Positions 1 to 6,328 of a stretch of 13,643 nucleotides of DNA are shown one piece after another; the first letter of the stretch is position 1, and the number at the start of each line of letters is the position of its first letter. The DNA is taken from positions 1 to 13,643 of the forward strand of contig CAILON010000347.1 of assembly GCA_903835865.1 (NCBI GenBank), given 5' to 3'. The notes beneath the pieces are model-generated. The model ran no database searches and was not told the DNA's origin. It worked only from the letters and a program-made list of their open reading frames with translations. A program made the translations under genes and the position numbers. Source of the DNA: an uncultured beta proteobacterium (lineage in GTDB: Bacteria; Pseudomonadota; Gammaproteobacteria; Burkholderiales; Burkholderiaceae).

Positions 1-431
1 CCTGTGACAAAGACCCATTCGTCTGGCTTTAAGTGGCCCTGCACTACTAACATATCGAATACCACTAATGAAGTCAGTGGGAGTGCGGCGGCCTGATTCC
101 AATTTAAGGATGCTGGTATGAGCATGGTTTCAGCTTCTGACAGTAAGGCATATTCTGCAAATGCTCCAGGACAACGGCCCATGACTCGATCTCCAGGCTT
201 AAAGCCTGTCACACCATCCCCACAAGAAATTACTTCACCAGCTGCCTCCATACCAATTTGCTTTGCGGTTCCTGCTTTATGGAGACCATGGCCAAGAATA
301 AATTCCCCGCGATTTAAGCCTGCCGCCTTCACACGAATCAACATTTGCCCAGGGCCAGGTACTGGTTGATCCACTTCGCGTAATGCTATATCGGCATTCA
401 CGCCATCACTTTGCATCCAATATGACTTCAT
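1..431 (-). CDS. Zinc-independent MDR oxidoreductase (quinone oxidoreductase-like), 3' end missing
   Basis: The gene begins with ATG at 431 and stays open to the left edge, giving 143 residues of a protein that is normally about 320-340 long. What is visible is the GroES-like N-terminal domain of the medium-chain dehydrogenase/reductase superfamily. Residues around 36-48 (AAGLNRGEFILGHG) match the substrate-side motif of NADPH:quinone reductases, and GMEAAGEV followed by GFKPGDRVMG is the conserved strand pair. The usual zinc-ADH GHE motif reads GME, so the structural or catalytic zinc sites of alcohol dehydrogenases are probably absent. The visible end, VFVTG, is the first strand of the Rossmann nucleotide-binding domain. 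Family members reduce quinones or alpha,beta-unsaturated carbonyls with NADPH, so reduction of an enoyl or enone intermediate is a reasonable guess. It starts 21 nt after the crotonase stop, with AAGAAAG as a weak ribosome site, and is probably the next gene of the operon. Confidence 0.85.
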   Translation of the reverse strand, partial: MKSYWMQSDGVNADIALREVDQPVPGPGQMLIRVKAAGLNRGEFILGHGLHKAGTAKQIGMEAAGEVISCGDGVTGFKPGDRVMGRCPGAFAEYALLSEAETMLIPASLNWNQAAALPLTSLVVFDMLVVQGHLKPDEWVFVT

Positions 432-452
432 GATTTACTTTCTTTTATCTTT

Positions 453-1268
453 TTATTTGCCGCGGAAGACTGGCTTACGCTTTTCCATAAAGGCTCGTCG
501 GCCTTCAGAGTAATCTTCACTATCAAAGCAATCACGAATCAATTGACGACATTTGTCGTAATCAATCTCAGGAGATGCTTTTAGAATTTCTGCAATGATC
601 GCTTTACCAGCACGAACTGTAAGCGGCGCATTAGCAGCTAAGGCTTGCTTGTATTCCGCTTCTAGCGTCGCTAAACTACCCGGCTCGCAAACTCGCGTAA
701 TAAGGCCGATATCCCGTGCTTCTTTGGCATCAATCCGTCTGGCAGTAAAAAACAGGTCCTTTGCCATAGCAGAGCCAACTAAATCAACCAAGTTCTTTAA
801 AGCCGAAAAACGATAGCCCAGACCTAAGCGGGCAGCGGGAATTGAAAATACCGAATCGGTACTTGCAATGCGAATGTCACAGCTCATTGCCACATTGACA
901 CCACCACCAATACAGTAGCCCTGAATACAAGCAAGTGTAGGTTTGCTAAAGTTATAAATACCCATCAGAGCCTGTTCTGCCATCTGCTCATAGCGAGATA
1001 CCGCCTCCTGAGCAGCGCGCATATCTTCGAACTGAGTAATATCTGCCCCAGAAACAAAAGCCTTCTCACCTGCCCCAGTAAAGACTACGAGGCGGATCCG
1101 ATCATCACTCTCAGCAGTATTTAATAGTGGTGCTACTGCTTCCCACATATCGACTGAAAGTGCATTGTGACGGTCAGGATTATTAAATTGAATTTGTAAA
1201 GTACTACCATCTTCATCTAACCAAACCTTCACACGCTCAGTGATGGACTTATATGCAACTGCACTCAT
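453..1268 (-). CDS. Crotonase-superfamily acyl-CoA enzyme lacking both hydratase glutamates
   Basis: This 271-residue protein has the length and fold signature of the enoyl-CoA hydratase/isomerase family. The first oxyanion-hole motif FVSGADI (Ala75 amide) and the second, CIGGGVNVAM (Gly122), are intact, and the C-terminal SEDYSEGRRAFMEKRKP helix is typical. The two catalytic acids of rat crotonase (Glu144 and Glu164) are replaced by Asn125 and Ala145, so water addition in the usual way is unlikely. Tyr152 in RLGLGYRF aligns by eye with Tyr140 of E. coli methylmalonyl-CoA decarboxylase (ScpB), although the ScpB His66 position is Ala75 here. Decarboxylase, thioesterase or isomerase activity are all possible; pipelines would simply say enoyl-CoA hydratase. 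The ATG overlaps the stop of the CoA-transferase gene by one base (TAATG), which points to coupled translation, so the substrate may be the CoA ester made by that enzyme. Confidence 0.9.
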   Translation of the reverse strand: MSAVAYKSITERVKVWLDEDGSTLQIQFNNPDRHNALSVDMWEAVAPLLNTAESDDRIRLVVFTGAGEKAFVSGADITQFEDMRAAQEAVSRYEQMAEQALMGIYNFSKPTLACIQGYCIGGGVNVAMSCDIRIASTDSVFSIPAARLGLGYRFSALKNLVDLVGSAMAKDLFFTARRIDAKEARDIGLITRVCEPGSLATLEAEYKQALAANAPLTVRAGKAIIAEILKASPEIDYDKCRQLIRDCFDSEDYSEGRRAFMEKRKPVFRGK

Positions 1269-2458
1269 TAATACACTCCTTTAGATTTGAGGCTAGAAAG
1301 TTCGGCAGCTTCTAAACCGAGCTCTTTTAAGATTTCTTCGCTATGCTCGCCACGTTTAGGCGCTGAACGCACTATCGTACTTGGGGTACGTCCAAGCTGC
1401 ATAGGCTGCCCCACCATCTTTTGTGGGCCATGATGGAGTGAGACAACATCTTTGACGATGCCTAGGTGTTGAACTTGAGGCTCCTCAAACACCCCCTTGA
1501 CATCATTGATCAGGCCGCAGGCTACACCTCCTGCATTAAAGCGCTCAACCCAGTAAGCGCGATCTTGTGCGGCTAAGCGACGATTAATTTCAGCATTAAT
1601 AGAATCGCGATTAATTGATCTGCCTTGTTTATCCTTATACCGCTCATCCGTAACCCATTCAGGTGCACCTAGGATGTCGCAAAAGCGCTCCCAAATCTTG
1701 GATCCAAAAACGGCAATATTCATATAGCCATCTTTTGCCTTGTAGACCCCAGTTGGAATACTCGTGGGATGGTAGTTACCAGCCTGAGTCGGAATATCGC
1801 CATCAATCAACCAACGAGAATTCTGAAAATCCATCATGTACACCATGGATTCTAATAAAGAGGTTTGTATCCACTGCCCCTTACCAGAGGCATCTCGCTC
1901 AAGCAGCGCAACCAAGACACCTTGGGCAGCAAAGATTCCTGCACAGAGATCGGCAATCGGAATACCAACGCGCATTGGACCGTCGCCTGATTTGCCAGTT
2001 ACGGACATCAAGCCACTCATACCTTGAGCAATTTGATCAAAACCCGGGCGCTGCGCTAAGGGTCCACTTTGCCCAAAGCCAGAAATGCTGGCGTATACCA
2101 AGCCTGGATGATCTTTACTTAAAGTTTCGTAATCAATGCCTAAACGAAATTTCACATCAGGGCGAAAGTTCTCTACAACAACATCAGCGCTAGCAATCAA
2201 TCGTTTCAGAATAGCAATGCCTTCAGGCTCTTTAAGATTAAGCGTAATAGATCGTTTGTTACGATGGGTGTACTGGTAGTCGGATCCATCTTGGCCACCC
2301 AAGGTGTCATCACCACGCATATGATCAGGCATCTGTACCTGAATGACATCAGCACCCCAATCAGCCAATTGGCGGCAAGCAGTGGGACCAGCTCGAACTT
2401 GCGTTAAATCAACGACACGGAAACGCGCTAAGGCAGCTGAGGCAGGCATATGAGGCAT
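1268..2458 (-). CDS. CaiB/BaiF (class III) CoA-transferase
   Basis: The 396-residue length is typical for the family III CoA-transferases, which move CoA between carboxylic acids through an enzyme-aspartyl anhydride and thioester. The N-terminal part VVDLTQVRAGPTACRQLADWG and the segment NKRSITLNLK are family hallmarks, followed by ADVVVENFRPDV and YASISGFGQSGP. The catalytic aspartate, equivalent to Asp169 of formyl-CoA transferase, is best assigned to Asp170 in IPIADLCAG. The enzyme is cytosolic and normally an interlocked dimer. In this cluster it most likely activates a dicarboxylate or hydroxy acid, perhaps with succinyl-CoA as donor; neither acceptor nor donor can be read from sequence. 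It starts 41 nt after the second 2-hydroxyacid dehydrogenase gene without a clear Shine-Dalgarno sequence; a second ATG at codon 4 is an alternative start. Its 3' end is fused by a one-base overlap to the crotonase gene. Confidence 0.92.
   Translation of the reverse strand: MPHMPASAALARFRVVDLTQVRAGPTACRQLADWGADVIQVQMPDHMRGDDTLGGQDGSDYQYTHRNKRSITLNLKEPEGIAILKRLIASADVVVENFRPDVKFRLGIDYETLSKDHPGLVYASISGFGQSGPLAQRPGFDQIAQGMSGLMSVTGKSGDGPMRVGIPIADLCAGIFAAQGVLVALLERDASGKGQWIQTSLLESMVYMMDFQNSRWLIDGDIPTQAGNYHPTSIPTGVYKAKDGYMNIAVFGSKIWERFCDILGAPEWVTDERYKDKQGRSINRDSINAEINRRLAAQDRAYWVERFNAGGVACGLINDVKGVFEEPQVQHLGIVKDVVSLHHGPQKMVGQPMQLGRTPSTIVRSAPKRGEHSEEILKELGLEAAELSSLKSKGVY
1276..1281 (-). promoter_or_regulatory. 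Strong ribosome binding site for the crotonase gene
   Basis: The minus strand reads AAGGAG seven bases before the ATG at 1268. The site lies inside the last codons of the upstream CoA-transferase gene (Lys-Gly-Val), and stop and start overlap as TAATG. It fixes the start codon and indicates translational coupling of the two genes. It is the clearest Shine-Dalgarno sequence in the window. Confidence 0.75.
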
Positions 2459-2499
2459 AAGAATTACTCGATTAGTAAATACATTAGAAAAGGAATTAG

Positions 2500-3513
2500 T
2501 TAATTTGCAATTTGGTTTTTTAATACTTGCCCTTGAGCAAACAGGTGAAGATTTTTGATAAATAACTTGAGCACTCTTTGTTCATTTCCAGCAGAATGAC
2601 CCGCCGAATGGGGGGTCACAATGACATTCTCCATATCCCACAGTGGAGAAGCGCTATCCAAAGGCTCTGAAGCAAACACATCCAAATAAGCGCCGCCCAA
2701 TTTCTGACTGTGTAATGCCGCAATTAAATCAGGCTCATTAATAATTTCGCCGCGCGCTATATTGATGATGTGCGCACCATTAGGCAAGAGATTAAATGCA
2801 GTGCTATCAATGAGGCCTCGGGTTTCATTGCTCAATGGGCAAGCCAGTACAAGCCATTGCGCCTTAGGGAGCACTTGATGTAATTGAGAAATATGAATTG
2901 CATTGCTCTCGGACTGCTGCTTTTCTTTGAGCGCCGCATTAAATCCAACGGAAATTGTTGTGACGCCAAATCCTTGCAATGTTTTCGCAATCGCATCGCC
3001 AATGGGCCCTCTACCCAAAATGACTGCGGTCTGATTGCTAAGATCTTCTGGCAATGGATATTGAATGAGGGGGTCCCAGCGATGCTCTGCTTGGGCTTTT
3101 TGCATTTGGGGAAACTTCCGCGCCAACATCAGAATTCCGGCAATGGCATTTTGCATCACGATAGCTGCATTTACTCCTGAGGATCCAGAGATGGTCACAC
3201 CCCGTTTCATCAGATCCAAATAAATTTGACGATCAGCACCAGCCGAATGTATCTGTACCCACTTTAAGTCCGGTGAATTCAATAACAGATCATAAAAAAC
3301 CTGTGTCGATGGAATGATTTTTTGCTTAGTCGATGTGGCTGTCACGTCTCTTGAAATTAAAGCAGCATCAAATGGAACGCCAGGCTTTTGCTCCGCGCTA
3401 TTCATTAGCTGCACAGACAGGCTTGCCTCTTGGCTAAGAAGACTTTCTAATTCAGGCAGTGCTTTTGGACTTACCAACACTCGGAGTGGCATATTAGGCT
3501 TTTGGGAAGTCAT
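2500..3513 (-). CDS. D-2-hydroxyacid dehydrogenase (second copy in the cluster)
   Basis: This 337-residue protein belongs to the D-isomer-specific 2-hydroxyacid dehydrogenases, which interconvert 2-oxo acids and D-2-hydroxy acids with NAD(P)H. The C-terminal Rossmann domain carries GRGPIG (167-172). The catalytic triad is Arg254 in NIARGE, Glu283 in ASEPLD and His302 in TPHSAGH. After the second strand the residues are VGFN rather than the usual acidic Asp, so NADP(H) rather than NAD(H) could be preferred. The first half is less conserved, as expected for the substrate domain. The ATG at 3513 overlaps the amidohydrolase gene by 20 nt; an internal ATG at 3492 (MPLRVLV) sits one base after that gene's stop and is an equally good start, giving 330 residues. 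Neither has a clear ribosome site. It is distinct in sequence from the other dehydrogenase at 9895-10845, so the two are not recent duplicates. Confidence 0.9.
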   Translation of the reverse strand: MTSQKPNMPLRVLVSPKALPELESLLSQEASLSVQLMNSAEQKPGVPFDAALISRDVTATSTKQKIIPSTQVFYDLLLNSPDLKWVQIHSAGADRQIYLDLMKRGVTISGSSGVNAAIVMQNAIAGILMLARKFPQMQKAQAEHRWDPLIQYPLPEDLSNQTAVILGRGPIGDAIAKTLQGFGVTTISVGFNAALKEKQQSESNAIHISQLHQVLPKAQWLVLACPLSNETRGLIDSTAFNLLPNGAHIINIARGEIINEPDLIAALHSQKLGGAYLDVFASEPLDSASPLWDMENVIVTPHSAGHSAGNEQRVLKLFIKNLHLFAQGQVLKNQIAN

Positions 3514-4390
3514 AGAGGCGCGCAGGATTGGATACTAAAACACGCTCTAGGGTAGCAGGCTGATCAATCCAACGGGACAACAAGTTCACCAAGCTCCCAT
3601 CATCCGGAACTAAGGAAGAATCAAAGTAATTGATATGAGGCCAATCGGTGCCCCACACAACATTATCTGGATTGGCTGCTAACAAGGCCTTAGCAAACGG
3701 ATCTACATCTGCATATCCTTTGCTGAGATCACCATTGCGATCAGCGCCCGAGATTTTGACCCAGCCCTTACCCTCTGCAAGCAATTGGCATAGAAACTGA
3801 AAGCCTGGGTTGTTAAGGCCATGGCTAGTATTCATCCGACCCATGTGATCAACCACCAAAGGCAGGCCCAAAGACAATAGCTTTGGTGCCAGCTCTGGCA
3901 AGTCAGGCGCATGAGCCCATATCTGCGCATGCCATCCTCGCTCGGCAAACTTCGGTGCTAACTTTTGCAATACCTCAAGACCCACTCCATTGCGATACAT
4001 GGGCTTGCCATCAATTTGCAATAAATTGAAACGTGCGCCACGAACCCCCAAATCATGCCAACGGTCTAGTTCTTTATCGGTAACATTGACATCCGGAACT
4101 ACGACTCCCCTAAATCGATCAGGATACTGCTCAAGACCTTCTAATAAAGAGCCGTTATTGGTCCCACAAACACTTGCGGTTACCAACACGCCCCGTGCAA
4201 AACCTATCCGATCAAGATGTGCAGCAAATTGGGCCGGTGAAAATTCTTGAGGAGTGTAGCTGCGGTCATCTGCCAATGGATACCTTGCAAAAGGTCCAAA
4301 GATATGAACATGGCTATCGCATGCACCAGCGGGGATCAAAAAATTGATCGGAGTGTAATCTGATCTTGGGGGTAAACAAGCGCGGGTCAT
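3494..4390 (-). CDS. TIM-barrel amidohydrolase, LigI-like (2-pyrone-4,6-dicarboxylate lactonase family)
   Basis: The 298-residue protein is an amidohydrolase of the amidohydro_2 / COG3618 type. The first barrel strand gives CDSHVHIFGP (His27 and His29), then GVRGARFN (Arg120), VVDHMGR (His182) and the C-terminal GTDWPH (Asp249). This is the pattern of LigI, which opens 2-pyrone-4,6-dicarboxylate, and of related sugar-lactone hydrolases and isomerases. LigI itself needs no metal, in contrast to most amidohydrolases. A cytosolic lactonase acting on a carboxylated lactone is the most likely role, but the exact substrate is unknown; the other genes of protocatechuate 4,5-cleavage are not here. 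It starts five bases after the stop of the Bug gene, with only a weak AAAGAAG next to the ATG, and its end overlaps the following dehydrogenase, so it is firmly within the operon. Confidence 0.9.
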   Translation of the reverse strand: MTRACLPPRSDYTPINFLIPAGACDSHVHIFGPFARYPLADDRSYTPQEFSPAQFAAHLDRIGFARGVLVTASVCGTNNGSLLEGLEQYPDRFRGVVVPDVNVTDKELDRWHDLGVRGARFNLLQIDGKPMYRNGVGLEVLQKLAPKFAERGWHAQIWAHAPDLPELAPKLLSLGLPLVVDHMGRMNTSHGLNNPGFQFLCQLLAEGKGWVKISGADRNGDLSKGYADVDPFAKALLAANPDNVVWGTDWPHINYFDSSLVPDDGSLVNLLSRWIDQPATLERVLVSNPARLYDFPKA

Positions 4391-4395
4391 CTTCT

Positions 4396-5370
4396 TTATT
4401 CAGCCTTAATTTTTCCAGATTGCAATAAAGCCTGAGAGTTACTCGACTCTTGATTTAACATTGCCGCCCATTCTTGTGTAGTGGATGATCGCGCAGTGCT
4501 ACCTAACACCCTCAAGCGCCCACGCACCCCACTGTCATCAATTGCTTTTCTGAGGGATGCATTCAGTGACTTCACCACATTGGGTGAAGTACCTAAAGGC
4601 GCCAAGATACCTGCAGTAGTGCTGGCATCTAAATCCACACCCATTGCCTCACGTAATGTAGGCGAGTCAGGTAAGCCAGGATCTCGATCTTTCGATAAGA
4701 CCGCCAAAATCCTTAAGCTTCCAGAATCTACAAAGGGTTTTGAGCTCGTAATTTGATCAATCACAAAATCAATTTGCCCACCCATAAGGTCTGTTAAGGC
4801 AGGAGCCGAGCCTTTATAAGGGATGACATTGAAAGTTGCTTTGGTGGCATCTTCCATGCGCAAGATTGCGATATGGTTAGAGGTGCCTTGCCCGGCATGC
4901 CCAACCGAGACTGAACCCGGCGCGCTTTTGGCAGCCTGCAGCACTGCTTTTGCATTTGGGAAACGCTTGTCATCTTTGCGTACCACCAATACCAAGGGAG
5001 AAACTGCTGCAAGACCAACTGGCTCAAAACCATCCGGCTTGTAAGGCGGAGACTTGAGCATATAAGGCAATACTGAAATTGTATTGGTAGTAGCGACTAA
5101 TAAAGTATGGCCGTCAGGCTCAGCTCGCGCGACATAACTTGATCCAATTGCACCGCCAGCCCCAGCCTTATTCTCAACAACTACTGACTGACCAGTCGCC
5201 TTAGCAAGAGAAGGTGCTATTGATCTAGCAATCACATCGACATTGCCACCAGGCGCAAATGGCACGACCAATGTAATCGTTTTACTTGGATAAGTTTGTG
5301 CTGTTGCCCAAAAAGAGCAGCAGAGCACCAAGATGCCCAAAGTCCATCTTTGAAAGTAAAGTTGCCGCAT
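4396..5370 (-). CDS. Bug/TctC-family periplasmic solute-binding protein (second block)
   Basis: The 324-residue protein starts with a signal peptide: a charged MRQLYFQR, a hydrophobic stretch to about residue 22, and a probable cleavage near ATAQ. The mature part begins YPSKTITLVVPFAPGGNVDVIAR, the standard Bug signature, and PDGHTLL and the VIPYKGSAPALTDLMGGQIDF stretch are also typical. Bug proteins are periplasmic Venus-flytrap receptors that bind carboxylates and related small molecules, often with the ligand carboxylate held by backbone amides and water. No TctA or TctB membrane gene is in the window, so it is an orphan receptor that may use a distant transporter or serve in sensing. It follows the longest spacer in the window, has a good GGAG ribosome site six bases before the ATG, and leads the lactonase-CoA-transferase block. 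That position makes the lactonase substrate or its parent a candidate ligand. Confidence 0.92.
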   Translation of the reverse strand: MRQLYFQRWTLGILVLCCSFWATAQTYPSKTITLVVPFAPGGNVDVIARSIAPSLAKATGQSVVVENKAGAGGAIGSSYVARAEPDGHTLLVATTNTISVLPYMLKSPPYKPDGFEPVGLAAVSPLVLVVRKDDKRFPNAKAVLQAAKSAPGSVSVGHAGQGTSNHIAILRMEDATKATFNVIPYKGSAPALTDLMGGQIDFVIDQITSSKPFVDSGSLRILAVLSKDRDPGLPDSPTLREAMGVDLDASTTAGILAPLGTSPNVVKSLNASLRKAIDDSGVRGRLRVLGSTARSSTTQEWAAMLNQESSNSQALLQSGKIKAE

Positions 5371-5376
5371 TTATGT

Positions 5377-5380
5377 CTCC
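5377..5380 (-). promoter_or_regulatory. Ribosome binding site of the second-block Bug gene
   Basis: The minus strand reads GGAG six bases before the ATG at 5370. It directly follows the 3' arm of the hairpin at 5381-5394, so folding of that hairpin could affect ribosome access. Confidence 0.6.
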
Positions 5381-5394
5381 AGCGTTATTACGCT
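5381..5394. repeat. Small perfect inverted repeat (5-bp arms, 4-nt loop)
   Basis: The sequence AGCGTTATTACGCT has perfect AGCGT/ACGCT arms around a four-base loop. In the operon direction it follows an A-rich tract and abuts the GGAG ribosome site of the Bug gene. In the opposite direction the hairpin is followed by a T-rich tract (5395-5413), so it resembles a weak intrinsic terminator for antisense transcription. The stem is short and could be chance; no claim of function is made. Confidence 0.4.
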
Positions 5395-5487
5395 TTTATG
5401 TTTTTTATTTTTTCTACTACTGAACTGTTGAGAGCCAACTACTAGATTCTTAACAGGTCATGCTACCTCAAATTCAATCGTTCTAAT

Positions 5488-6273
5488 TTATTCCTTAAAG
5501 CTCGGATCCATCCGATCCACAAACCTCAATAAGCCTGGCCACTCCATCAAGCCATAAGGTCTGCGTGTTTGAGGCTGATAGTTCATGTAAGTTTCTTCTA
5601 GGACCGCAGGCGATACTTCCTGAAACGGAGTATTACAAGCCATTGCAGCAAGCTGTGCACGACAAGAGGTCTCAAGGCGATGCATCCAATTAAATGCTTC
5701 ACCTACTGATCTACCAACAGTTAACAAACCATGATTACGCAAAATCATCGCCTCTGCATTTCCAAGATCACGCACCAAAACTTCTTGTTCTGCCATATCT
5801 AGCACTACACCCATATAGTCGTGATAACTAATCTTCAGAAATCGCATCGCCGTTTGATTGATTGGCAATAAACCACACTTCAAAGAGGAGATAGCCATCC
5901 CAGCTGGAGTATGCGTATGAATAACACAATCCACTTCTGGACGCGCCATATGCACTGCACTGTGCAAAATGTATCCCGGCTTATTAAAGCCATAGTTCAA
6001 TTCACCAAAATCTGGCTTAAATAGCACTTCGCCATCATGACTAATCTTGAGAAAACAAGAAGCAGTCATTTCTTCATACATCATTCCATAGGGATTAGTC
6101 AGAAAAGCGCCTTCTTCCCCGGGAACGCGAATCGTAATGTGATTCGCCATCATGTCTGACATACCGAAATGGGCAATCAAGCGATAGCATGCCGCCAAAT
6201 CTACGCGCGCTTTCCACTCCTCAGGAGTCACTTTATCTTTGAGAGAGGGTAATTCCAAGCGACCAAATTTCAT
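5488..6273 (-). CDS. Class II aldolase/adducin-fold protein lacking the FucA catalytic Glu
   Basis: The protein has 261 residues when started at the ATG at 6273. A strong AAGGTGAG ribosome site lies just upstream, and a possible GTG start at 6282 falls inside it and is rejected. The class II aldolase/adducin domain is complete: MSDMMANHITIR, LTNPYGMMYEEMTAS, then HSAVHMARPEVDCVIHTHTPAG with zinc ligands His119 and His121, and LRNHGLL with His181. The position of FucA Glu73, the aldolase proton donor, aligns with Gly100 (KPGYILHS), so a normal retro-aldol reaction is doubtful. Characterised relatives with this fold include decarboxylases of dihydroxyphthalate and pyridine dicarboxylate types, and many uncharacterised adducin-like proteins. 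A zinc-dependent decarboxylase or lyase acting on a carboxylated intermediate would fit the cluster. It is the last gene of the first block, 55 nt after the PrpD gene. Confidence 0.88.
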   Translation of the reverse strand: MKFGRLELPSLKDKVTPEEWKARVDLAACYRLIAHFGMSDMMANHITIRVPGEEGAFLTNPYGMMYEEMTASCFLKISHDGEVLFKPDFGELNYGFNKPGYILHSAVHMARPEVDCVIHTHTPAGMAISSLKCGLLPINQTAMRFLKISYHDYMGVVLDMAEQEVLVRDLGNAEAMILRNHGLLTVGRSVGEAFNWMHRLETSCRAQLAAMACNTPFQEVSPAVLEETYMNYQPQTRRPYGLMEWPGLLRFVDRMDPSFKE

Positions 6274-6277
6274 GATT

Positions 6278-6285
6278 CTCACCTT
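6278..6285 (-). promoter_or_regulatory. Ribosome binding site that fixes the aldolase-family start
   Basis: The minus strand reads AAGGTGAG, and its AAGGTG core lies six bases before the ATG at 6273. A GTG in the same frame at 6282-6280 lies within this sequence, so it would have no ribosome site of its own; the ATG is therefore preferred, shortening the protein by three residues. Confidence 0.7.
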
Positions 6286-6328
6286 GTTATCGACTGTTGC
6301 TATTTTAAGTACTTAAAGGGTCAATAGC

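Larger units (their letters stand above)
5371..5487 (-). other. 117-nt spacer between the two gene blocks
   Basis: This is the longest non-coding stretch in the window; the others are about 55 nt or less. In the operon direction it reads AT-rich, contains an A-rich run at about 5392-5413 and ends in the hairpin and ribosome site described separately. I found no convincing -35/-10 pair: TTGAAT at about 5471-5476 has no good -10 at 16-18 bases. No protein of useful length is encoded. It may mark a sub-operon boundary, a processing site or an internal promoter. Confidence 0.5.

Noticed and set aside
118..369. 83-codon open frame on the plus strand at the left edge
   Set aside because: The opposite strand here encodes a recognisable MDR oxidoreductase N-terminal domain running off the window, which explains the open frame.
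1663..2193. 176-codon open frame on the plus strand
   Set aside because: It lies wholly antisense to the CoA-transferase gene, its translation has low-complexity, Gln/Arg/Ser-rich content with no motif, and the minus-strand frame is clearly a conserved enzyme.
453..2458. Carnitine metabolism (caiB/caiD) from the CoA-transferase and crotonase pair
   Set aside because: The crotonase lacks the hydratase glutamates and no carnitine transporter, caiA-like partner arrangement or caiC is present in the window; the CaiB/BaiF name is only the family label.
4794..5033. 79-codon alternative frame on the minus strand
   Set aside because: It is nested in another frame of the second-block Bug gene and has no recognisable domain; nothing suggests a frameshift, as the Bug frame is intact from signal peptide to stop.
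5427..5439. Inverted repeat GTTG/CAAC in the 117-nt spacer
   Set aside because: Four-base arms are too short to separate from chance.
5440..5476. Sigma-70 promoter for the second block
   Set aside because: TTGAAT could be a -35 element, but the hexamers 16-19 bases downstream match the -10 consensus at only about three positions, so no promoter is called.
6280..6282. GTG as start of the class II aldolase-fold gene
   Set aside because: The GTG lies inside the AAGGTGAG ribosome site for the ATG at 6273, so it cannot have its own ribosome site.
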